A stretch of DNA of 21,039 bases, from contig JAGCGE010000334.1 in the NCBI GenBank assembly GCA_017649745.1, forward strand, positions 1 through 21,039, given 5' to 3'. The notes under the pieces were generated by a model that was not told where the DNA came from, made no database searches, and was given only the letters and a program-made list of their open reading frames with translations. The stretch is from Clostridiales bacterium. Its GTDB lineage: Bacteria > Bacillota_A > Clostridia > Saccharofermentanales > Saccharofermentanaceae. A program made the position numbers and the translations under genes. Positions 15,596-21,039 of this stretch are shown piece by piece; positions within the stretch are counted from its first letter, which is position 1; every line of letters starts with the position of its first letter.

Positions 15596-16423
15596 CTATG
15601 CTTCCTTTGGTATATCATTCAATGCAACACATCTTCTGTCGATTGCCGGGTTAAACTGATCATAATCCGAATATCTGGTTCCCGGCTGAAATCCAACATA
15701 GTATGTGTTCTCCTCTGACAAATCAACGAAATCACCCCTGATTCTGCAACCCATTACACATTCAATACTGTCACCGGCATTTACAAATTTATACCGGAAG
15801 AAATCATTCTCACTTACACCTTCTTTTGTATGTTGAGAACAATCTAAAAAGCAGTTCATATTACACAGTCCAATCATTGTATTCCCGCGCATGACGAAAA
15901 TATCAAACAGATTGAGCCATTCTTCACTTCGTCCATTTCCAAGATATGTAATTCTGCAGCGAACAAATAGATACTTTGTTTTGATATGTTTATCAATCAT
16001 GTACTTTGGTCCATGTTCGCGTATAAACTCTTCCTCCTCATCATATGTCATTCCTCTTTCACCGTTACTTTTAATAAATTCATCATATTTCGGATAATCC
16101 TGTCGTATAGCCTCATAATCAATATCCCTCACCACATAATCCGAGGACGGAACTTTACCATCTATAAAGTATTCGGCTTTATATTTTGTCTGCTTTGTTA
16201 TATATTTGTCATCAATCAGCTCATATGACAAAAACTCAAACTGAAGATTCCCATCATCGTTAAGGATTTTAATGGGAATATATTTGTCTGAACTCTTTGC
16301 TGGTTGAGATGTCTCAAGATAACGCTGCATTGGTGTCTTGCTACTCTTCTCTAGTATTATTACTGCAAACAACAGAATTGAAAGCACAATTACTGATACT
16401 AATACCGTAGCTTTTCTTTTCAT
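15596..16423 (-). CDS. Membrane-anchored extracytoplasmic protein, paralog of 12466-13308
   Basis: I start at the ATG 16421-16423, preceded by AGAGG; a longer frame from 16441 would need a TTG. The product is 275 residues: MKRKATVLVS plus one hydrophobic segment, then KSSKTPMQRYLETSQ and a soluble domain. It is similar along its whole length to 12466-13308, apart from the ~190-220 region, where it has LCNMNCFLDCS with three cysteines that the paralog lacks. The gene follows secreted protein 3, as its paralog follows secreted protein 1, so the pair has been duplicated as a unit. The function is unknown; a surface partner or immunity protein for the secreted product is an inference. Confidence 0.7.
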   Translation of the reverse strand: MKRKATVLVSVIVLSILLFAVIILEKSSKTPMQRYLETSQPAKSSDKYIPIKILNDDGNLQFEFLSYELIDDKYITKQTKYKAEYFIDGKVPSSDYVVRDIDYEAIRQDYPKYDEFIKSNGERGMTYDEEEEFIREHGPKYMIDKHIKTKYLFVRCRITYLGNGRSEEWLNLFDIFVMRGNTMIGLCNMNCFLDCSQHTKEGVSENDFFRYKFVNAGDSIECVMGCRIRGDFVDLSEENTYYVGFQPGTRYSDYDQFNPAIDRRCVALNDIPKEA

Positions 16424-16447
16424 ATCGAAATCCTCTAGCAAATGCTC

Positions 16448-16478
16448 TGTCGCTCTGCATCAGCAATGCAAAGCGACA
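16448..16478 (-). other. Strong intercistronic hairpin after secreted protein 3
   Basis: A 13-bp stem (16448-16460 with 16466-16478) closes a 5-base loop, with one G-U pair on the minus strand. It lies between secreted protein 3 (stop 16504) and the anchored-protein gene (start 16423). No T-run follows on the minus strand, so it is more likely an mRNA processing/stabilising element or weak attenuator than a full terminator. Confidence 0.6.
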
Positions 16479-16503
16479 GACCTAAAAATGATAGTTCAAA
16501 GTA

Positions 16504-16902
16504 TTATGTGGGCTCAGGATTCCAATAACCTGTTGTATTAGTGTATGCCGTTGTTGTTCTCACGAATTGAAGCCTTGCTATGCCCTCATTGTTATTATAA
16601 ACCGAGTTTTGAATTCTGGTTTTATCCCCATTGTACAATGTCACTTGATTTGATCTGTTAGCCCAAGTTGATCCAGAGTGCGATCCTTGTACTCTGTACT
16701 TTAACCCGGGGCCGGAAGTCTGGTGAACATACACTTTTTTGTTAGTACTCTTAGCTTTTCCAGCACTGGCACCTGATGAATAGCCATTGTAAAAAGAATA
16801 GGAATACTTATCATTGTCAGCACTTACAGTTGATGCAAAACCCGCAACTCCCGAAAATGCAATGGCAATAGAGAACAGAGCTGATATAACTTTCTTCTTC
16901 AT
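16504..16902 (-). CDS. Secreted 132-residue protein 3 (DUF2712-like), first after agrBD
   Basis: I start at the ATG 16900-16902 with GGAGGA 7 bases upstream. A 28-residue signal peptide ends VSA, then a 104-residue mature protein starts DNDKYSYSFYN and ends GYWNPEPT. It has no mature cysteines. It shares TNKKVYVHQTSGPGLKY and RTTTAYTNT with protein 1, and SSG..A..KSTN with protein 2. It is the first structural gene after agrB-agrD and is followed by a hairpin that could raise its transcript level over the downstream genes. Secretion is well supported; activity is unknown. Confidence 0.8.
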   Translation of the reverse strand: MKKKVISALFSIAIAFSGVAGFASTVSADNDKYSYSFYNGYSSGASAGKAKSTNKKVYVHQTSGPGLKYRVQGSHSGSTWANRSNQVTLYNGDKTRIQNSVYNNNEGIARLQFVRTTTAYTNTTGYWNPEPT

Positions 16903-17007
16903 GATGTTCCTCCTGAAAATGTATAACATCACTGCGATGTTGATTGATTATTACCTGCTACCAAATATAAAACCACATTGGTCTGTACCTCCACTCATCG
17001 TTCAAAG

Positions 17008-17154
17008 TTACTTCTTAGGTCTCTTAGGCTGATGCAGAATAATCCTACATTCCGGCCACGGTGCTGTTGGATAAGTCTTGCAGCTCATCGCCTCTTTTCG
17101 GCTAATTCTCTCAATGCCTTTAAGAATGGTGCTCTCAAGCTTCTTCTTTGTCAT
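17008..17154 (-). CDS. agrD: AgrD-like cyclic autoinducer precursor
   Basis: The ATG at 17152-17154 lies inside the end of agrB, with AGGAGG ending about 10 bases upstream. The 48-residue product has a charged amphipathic N-terminal helix (MTKKKLESTILKGIERISRK) and then a signal region, TAPWPECRIILHQPKRPKK. Clostridial AgrD peptides have a Cys followed by four mostly hydrophobic residues and a proline-containing tail such as HQPK.P. By that pattern the ring would be Cys36 to Leu40 (CRIIL). The tail HQPKRPKK is unusually basic; tails are commonly acidic. The 20-bp overlap with agrB is typical. The length of the exocyclic N-terminal tail of the mature peptide cannot be read from sequence. Confidence 0.82.
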   Translation of the reverse strand: MTKKKLESTILKGIERISRKEAMSCKTYPTAPWPECRIILHQPKRPKK

Positions 17155-17731
17155 CACTCCGATTCCTCCTTTCCAATAGAATTGCTATCAATAGGCTTAT
17201 TGCGTTATAAATCACGCCCAAAGCCATATATGATACGATTTCTTTTTCCGGAAAAACCGAGATGATGATCACAACAATTGCGCCTGTGATCAGACTTGTG
17301 AACCGCGATCGCCTTTTAAGGTGGTTTAGTTCCTCTTTGGTAAGATTTAAATCGGGATTGTTGTAAGTTGCTATTATGCACAATATAATCATCGCGCAGA
17401 CCACCCCCCCTATGCATATTGCACAGTTTCTGTTGATAGTCCGTACGACCTGTATAGTTGATAACGAAATAACAGTTGATGCAAAGAAACAACCTACCGC
17501 TGTCTTGCAATGAATGCCATCAGAACTTCTCCTAATCAGCATAAAAACTGACAGAAAAGCAATAACTCCGACCAGTGAATGGAATATATAGGCTAAAACA
17601 ATAATCAATGTCAGGCATGTTATCTTCTCTAGCAGTCCCTGCACTGAATAACAATAACAATCCTTATCATCACTACTGATGATATTAAGATCAATCATCC
17701 TGTCAGCTATGCAAGCAGATAACTGTTCCAT
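17135..17731 (-). CDS. agrB: AgrB-type peptide-processing membrane protease
   Basis: This 198-residue membrane protein matches AgrB: catalytic His74 and Cys81 in RRSSDGIHCKTAVGC (H-x6-C, the spacing of AgrB), followed by four hydrophobic segments. AgrB cuts and cyclises the AgrD peptide at the cytoplasmic membrane. GGGAGG lies 8 bases upstream of the ATG. A run of seven G residues (17404-17410, read on the coding strand) could be slippage-prone. There is no agrC or agrA next to it, so the receptor must be elsewhere or lost. The upstream LytTR-type repeats suggest control by an AgrA-like regulator. Confidence 0.9.
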   Translation of the reverse strand: MEQLSACIADRMIDLNIISSDDKDCYCYSVQGLLEKITCLTLIIVLAYIFHSLVGVIAFLSVFMLIRRSSDGIHCKTAVGCFFASTVISLSTIQVVRTINRNCAICIGGVVCAMIILCIIATYNNPDLNLTKEELNHLKRRSRFTSLITGAIVVIIISVFPEKEIVSYMALGVIYNAISLLIAILLERRNRSDDKEEA

Positions 17732-17797
17732 TCCAGGCCTCCCTTGATTGGAATTTAATATCCCATGCCGAGCAATACAATATCTTTAAGCTCACTG

Positions 17798-17830
17798 GGG
17801 GATAAACGTAAAACATCCGGGGAAAACCGT
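17798..17830 (-). promoter_or_regulatory. LytTR-type direct repeats in the agrB promoter
   Basis: On the minus strand, ACGGTTTTCCCC (17819-17830) and ACGTTTATCCCC (17798-17809) are repeated with an exact 21-bp period, two helical turns. Paired ~9-bp direct repeats at this period are how AgrA/LytTR-type regulators bind. The proximal copy sits in the -35 region of an AT-rich -10-like stretch (TATTGTATT at 17774-17782), as in activated promoters. The regulator gene is not in the window. Confidence 0.65.
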
Positions 17831-17947
17831 ATTTTTTTATTTCATTCTATTGATTGTTTTCTTGTGTAAAAAAGTGGCAAAAACTGTATGTAGCGTGCTC
17901 ATTAACCCTAATTACATTTGGTTTATCCATAAAAAGGAGAAATAAAA

Positions 17948-18994
17948 ATGAGAAAACAACAAATAACCAGTAACGCATTGAATTGGCACAGTGTTCAAGA
18001 TAAAAGAACCATTACTGTACTTGAACAAGTCGAGAAATATGTAGCCACCAAGAACAATGTTCGATATTCAACCCGGACCGGCTATATGACTGTCATCAAT
18101 CTTCTGAAAAGCGATCAATTGGGTAAAGAAAGAATAGATGTCATTAGGATATCCGATGCAAAGCTCTGGCTGATCAAACTCCAAACCCAAGACAGTAAAG
18201 GTTACAGTACCATACATGCAATCAGGGGTGTCATGAAGCCGGCGTTCCAGCTTGCCGTCGACGATGACTATATTTCTAAGAACCCGTTCGCATTTGATCT
18301 TTCTTCTGTGATCATCAATGACAGCGTAAAGAGAGAATCCTTAAGTCGTAAGGATGAAAAACGATTTCTGGATTTTGTCAGAACCGACCCTCATTATTGC
18401 AGATACTATGAAGGTATATATATACTATTTAAGACCGGCTTGCGGATATCAGAATTTTGCGGGCTTACCGTCAAGGATGTTGATTTCAAGAAACACAGCA
18501 TACGGATAGATCACCAATTGAACAAAAAAGCAGGAACCGGATACTATATCCAAGACCCCAAGACTGAAAACGGTAACAGGATCATTCCAATGACACCGGA
18601 TGTCGAAGAATGCTTCCGGAAGGTAATCGAAAACAGGAATCCGCCATCCAAAGAACCAACTGTTGATGGAAAGAAAGGCTTTCTATTCTTCGATAAAGAT
18701 GGTCACATAGTATATTCATTGCACTGGGAACACTATTTCAAGCACATACTTAAAAAGTACAATTCCACGCACAGAAGAAAACTACCGACTATAACACCAC
18801 ATATTTGCCGGCACACATACTGTTCAAACATGGCCAAAAGCGGAATAAACCCCAAAATATTACAATACCTTATGGGGCATTCGGATATCAGCATCACATT
18901 AAATACCTATACGCATGTCAAATACGAAGATGCTGTAGTAGAGTTTCGAAGACTAAAAATCACTAAGCGAAAGCAATCTTATGCTAAACTGTAA
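17948..18994 (+). CDS. Tn916-type tyrosine recombinase (integrase), short N-terminus
   Basis: This 348-residue integrase has a core-binding SAM-like domain (residues ~22-115, TVLEQVEKYVATKN, AKLWLIKLQ, GYSTIHAIRGVMKPAF) and a catalytic domain with Arg166 (TGLRISEF), Lys205 (DPKTENGNR), His285 and Arg288 (HICRHT), His311 (MGHSD) and nucleophile Tyr321 (NTYTH). Full-length Tn916 integrases (~405 residues) carry an extra N-terminal arm-binding domain, absent here. The ATG has a good AGGAGA upstream, so the shorter product is probably what is made. No xis or other mobilisation genes lie nearby. The last four codons run into a direct repeat shared with the Rhs region (18983-19158), so the gene's 3' end may mark a recombination boundary. 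Confidence 0.88.
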   Translation: MRKQQITSNALNWHSVQDKRTITVLEQVEKYVATKNNVRYSTRTGYMTVINLLKSDQLGKERIDVIRISDAKLWLIKLQTQDSKGYSTIHAIRGVMKPAFQLAVDDDYISKNPFAFDLSSVIINDSVKRESLSRKDEKRFLDFVRTDPHYCRYYEGIYILFKTGLRISEFCGLTVKDVDFKKHSIRIDHQLNKKAGTGYYIQDPKTENGNRIIPMTPDVEECFRKVIENRNPPSKEPTVDGKKGFLFFDKDGHIVYSLHWEHYFKHILKKYNSTHRRKLPTITPHICRHTYCSNMAKSGINPKILQYLMGHSDISITLNTYTHVKYEDAVVEFRRLKITKRKQSYAKL

Positions 18995-19158
18995 ACGTCA
19001 GGAAAACACACAAACTGACACCGTACCTTGAAATATTGAATAACCAGATGCAGCGACTGAATTTACTGCCTTCTACGGTAATCCGGAGTTCATTTTTCTT
19101 GTAAGGCTGTCACAGAGACATACGAATACGATTATCAGGGCAACAGAACGAGCAAAAA
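18983..19158 (+). repeat. Direct repeat, left copy (Rhs cassette boundary)
   Basis: About 177 bases, clearly similar to 20862-21039 (offset 1879-1881). The best block is around ATTGAATAACCAGATGCAGC and the following CGACTGAATTTACTGC. The repeat covers the last codons of the integrase, about 100 bases of non-coding sequence, and the first Rhs codons (VTETYEYDYQGNRTSK). In the Rhs reading frame a stop codon (TAA at 19079-19081) lies just upstream of the Rhs segment. Confidence 0.85.
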
Positions 19159-20440
19159 GTCTGGAGATGTTACCTTTGATTACACGGTTGATCAGTCGTC
19201 AGGATACAGCCAGGTCCTCAAGGCAACAGATGGAAACACCACTGTTTACTACACCAGAGGATTCGAACTGATCTCCAGACGCGAAGGAGATGTAGCATCC
19301 TTCTATCTCTATGACGGCGGCCTTTCTGTAAGAGCACTTACGGATGAGGCAGGTGAAATAACAGACACCCTTGTATTTGATGCGTTTGGCAACGAGACAG
19401 AAAAGACTGGCACGACAGCAAATTCATACGGATTCCAGGGCGAAGAACAGGATGCAACTGGTCTTTACTACCTGAGAGCAAGGTACATGGATCCTGTAAG
19501 CGGTACATTCACTTCAATGGACACATATGCCGGCAGTCTGTCTGATCCGATGAGCTTACATAAGTATCTGTTTGCTAACAGTAATCCGGTTATGTATTCG
19601 GATCCGAGCGGGCATATGTCCAAATTAGCAGAACAAGTAGTAACTATAGGTATTATGGCTACGCTGGGCGCTGAGATGAATGGAATATTGTATGTGTTCA
19701 AATTAGAGGATAACAATACATATTTATCCAAAAATGATTTCTTTAGCGGCTTGTTTGATTCGATGTTCTTGGGAGTACTGGGCGGAGTCCTTTCAGGGTT
19801 AATAACAATTGCTCTTGTAGCGATAGTCGGAACTGCCATAACGGCAATTATACTAGGCTCTGTTGGTCTTATAATGTCGGCACGTGAAATATTGCAAGGA
19901 ATTGCTAACTATAATCAAGGAGCTAAGAAATCAGGCGCTATTGAGATTATATTTGGTGTTGTTGGAACCATTCTTTCTGGTTTGAGTATATATAATGGTA
20001 TTAGAATTGTTAACGCCAAAGCCAATGTTGGATTGAAATCAAAAGAATCTCCTTCTGATTATGCCAGAAGCCAACAAGGATTCGGTAGATATCCAGGGAT
20101 AGATGATTATACTGATGGAATTATCAGAAAAGGTCAAGTTGTTTATCGTGGAGAACCAAATGGAACAGGGTTTTTTACAACTGAAAAAGCTATAGAATCA
20201 TCTGGAAGAAGTGCCTCAAAGGTATTCCAAGGTCTTCAAGTCAGAGAAGATCCTTCACACGGATATAGAAACAAGATGGTTGGGTACTATAGTGATAAAA
20301 ATCTTGCAGGTGCAAAAGGTTATGCTCTTGCTAATCCGAGACATGGGAATGGTGGATTGCCACAAATATATATCCCTAATGCAAATGATTTAATCGCTAA
20401 CGGAACATTAAAACCCATAAAAACAATACCTTTAAAGTAA
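19109..20440 (+). CDS. Orphan Rhs C-terminal fragment with toxin domain, no start codon
   Basis: The frame carries the last part of an Rhs/YD-repeat core (YEYDYQGNRTS, LYDGGLSVRALTDEAGE, then DATGLYYLRARYMDPVSGTF and YLFANSNPVMYSDPSG), the hallmark end of the Rhs-associated core. About 270 variable residues follow. They begin with hydrophobic helices (GLFDSMFLGVLGGVLSGLI, VAIVGTAITAIILG) and end with a soluble domain with QVVYRGEPNGTGFFTTEKAI and LPQIYIPNANDLI. The VYRG / FFTT / IYIP order loosely resembles ADP-ribosyltransferase-like toxins, but the acidic E-x-E residues are not apparent, so I leave the activity open. No start codon or RBS precedes the core, and a stop lies upstream in frame. 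This is therefore a silent or 5'-truncated cassette; translation from Met 19487 would lack most of the core. Confidence 0.8.
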   Translation, partial: VTETYEYDYQGNRTSKKSGDVTFDYTVDQSSGYSQVLKATDGNTTVYYTRGFELISRREGDVASFYLYDGGLSVRALTDEAGEITDTLVFDAFGNETEKTGTTANSYGFQGEEQDATGLYYLRARYMDPVSGTFTSMDTYAGSLSDPMSLHKYLFANSNPVMYSDPSGHMSKLAEQVVTIGIMATLGAEMNGILYVFKLEDNNTYLSKNDFFSGLFDSMFLGVLGGVLSGLITIALVAIVGTAITAIILGSVGLIMSAREILQGIANYNQGAKKSGAIEIIFGVVGTILSGLSIYNGIRIVNAKANVGLKSKESPSDYARSQQGFGRYPGIDDYTDGIIRKGQVVYRGEPNGTGFFTTEKAIESSGRSASKVFQGLQVREDPSHGYRNKMVGYYSDKNLAGAKGYALANPRHGNGGLPQIYIPNANDLIANGTLKPIKTIPLK

Positions 20441-20451
20441 AGGGAGGAGTT

Positions 20452-20838
20452 ATGGTTAATTGGAAAAATGGAATAGTATCAATAGATAACGAGTTGATTG
20501 TTCAACCTGGCTATTCTTGGGGAAGGTTTATTGAAACATCTTTCTTTTCTGGGCAAGATGTAATACGAGAATTCATACTTGATAGAAGGGTGATTATTGA
20601 TAATCACAAATATGCTGTATCTATATTTTTTTCCAAGCAGATTGTAAATACGCTTTCTTTAGTTTGTTGTGATATAGAGTATTCCATGGAAAGAGAAAAA
20701 GAAAGAAAAACACTACATGATAAAATACTACAACAATATGGATTAGCAGAATATAACAAGTTTTCATGGGGAAAAATCATATCGAGTTATGATGAGAAAG
20801 GTAACGTAAGTAGTATTGATTTTTACTATGATGAGTGA
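20452..20838 (+). CDS. Candidate immunity protein for the Rhs toxin
   Basis: This 128-residue soluble protein starts 11 bases after the toxin stop, with a strong AGGGAGGAG between them, the expected place for an Rhs immunity gene. It contains GYSWGRFIETSFF near the N-terminus and a WGKIISSYDEKGNVSSIDFY ending. It is low in GC, like the toxin tip and unlike the Rhs core. I do not recognise a named immunity family. Because it has its own ribosome binding site it could be expressed even if the toxin cassette is silent, protecting against sibling toxins. Confidence 0.72.
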   Translation: MVNWKNGIVSIDNELIVQPGYSWGRFIETSFFSGQDVIREFILDRRVIIDNHKYAVSIFFSKQIVNTLSLVCCDIEYSMEREKERKTLHDKILQQYGLAEYNKFSWGKIISSYDEKGNVSSIDFYYDE

Positions 20839-20861
20839 TTATAGAGAACTTACTTATCTGT

Positions 20862-21039
20862 GCTAAACTTTAAATGTTAGAAAAAGAGCACAAATCTGAC
20901 ACCGCACCTTGATATATTGAATAACCAGATGCAGCGACTGAATTTACTGCTTTTCACGGTAATTCGGAGAACATTTCTAATATAAGTCTGTCACAGAGAC
21001 ATACGAATACGATTATCTCGGCAACAGAACGAGTAAGAC
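20862..21039 (+). repeat. Direct repeat, right copy, start of a second Rhs cassette
   Basis: Similar to 18983-19158 over its whole visible length. It again ends in Rhs codons (VTETYEYDYLGNRTSK) with an in-frame TAA about 9 bases upstream of that segment. The window stops here, so another orphan Rhs tip probably follows. It also marks the 3' limit of the immunity gene region. Confidence 0.85.

Noticed and set aside
16448..16478. Hairpin considered as a rho-independent terminator
   Set aside because: No run of T follows the stem on the minus strand, and the next gene follows closely in the same direction, so full termination is unlikely.
13324..16902. Three secreted proteins considered as lactococcin 972 or lantibiotic precursors
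   Set aside because: They have Sec-type signal peptides and 104-residue cysteine-free mature parts. No lanthionine synthetase is present, and the DND start and GYWNP end fit DUF2712-like proteins better.

Overview
This AT-rich window looks like an accessory region of a clostridial Firmicute. A Lachnospiraceae or related gut/rumen anaerobe is my best guess. The reasons are AGGAGG-type ribosome binding sites, AT-rich coding, a Tn916-type integrase, an Agr-type peptide gene pair, and defence families common in Clostridia. No tRNA, rRNA, CRISPR array or housekeeping gene is visible. Nearly everything from 2530 to 17731 is on the minus strand.

Layout. (1) 1-1028: the N-terminal part of an AlbA_2/Schlafen-type regulator (minus, runs off the left edge) with an array of TTACGACTTA-like operators upstream. 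(2) 1124-2328: remnant of an IS21-family insertion sequence (broken istA tail, istB, right-end repeats), abutting a decayed minus-strand gene. (3) 2530-10929: a phage-defence island. It holds a DUF2971 protein, a second AlbA_2 regulator, an AbiGi/AbiGii toxin-antitoxin pair, a Shedu (DUF4263) nuclease, a kinase lacking any sensor region, and an AbiH protein. (4) 10942-17731: a quorum-sensing and secreted-protein locus. It has agrB and agrD, three paralogous 132-residue secreted proteins, two paralogous membrane-anchored proteins, a smaller anchored protein, one ABC ATPase and two ABC-2 permeases. (5) 17948-18994: a plus-strand tyrosine recombinase lacking the usual N-terminal arm-binding domain. 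(6) 18983-21039: an orphan Rhs C-terminal toxin and candidate immunity gene, flanked by two copies of a ~177-bp direct repeat that also contains the start of the next Rhs cassette.

How the genes may work together. The agrB promoter carries two LytTR-type repeats 21 bp apart. AgrB/AgrD would make a cyclic peptide signal, and the secreted-protein operon follows directly downstream. The ABC transporter resembles lantibiotic/bacitracin-type efflux or immunity transporters. The kinase belongs beside such a transporter, but abiH now sits between them. No response regulator or AgrC receptor is visible.

Most unusual observations: the second AlbA_2 regulator carries its promoter operator again, three times at 12-bp spacing, inside its own coding sequence (encoding AQFKAQIKAQ); the Agr plus triplicated secreted-protein locus; and the start-less Rhs toxin cassettes bounded by homologous repeats.
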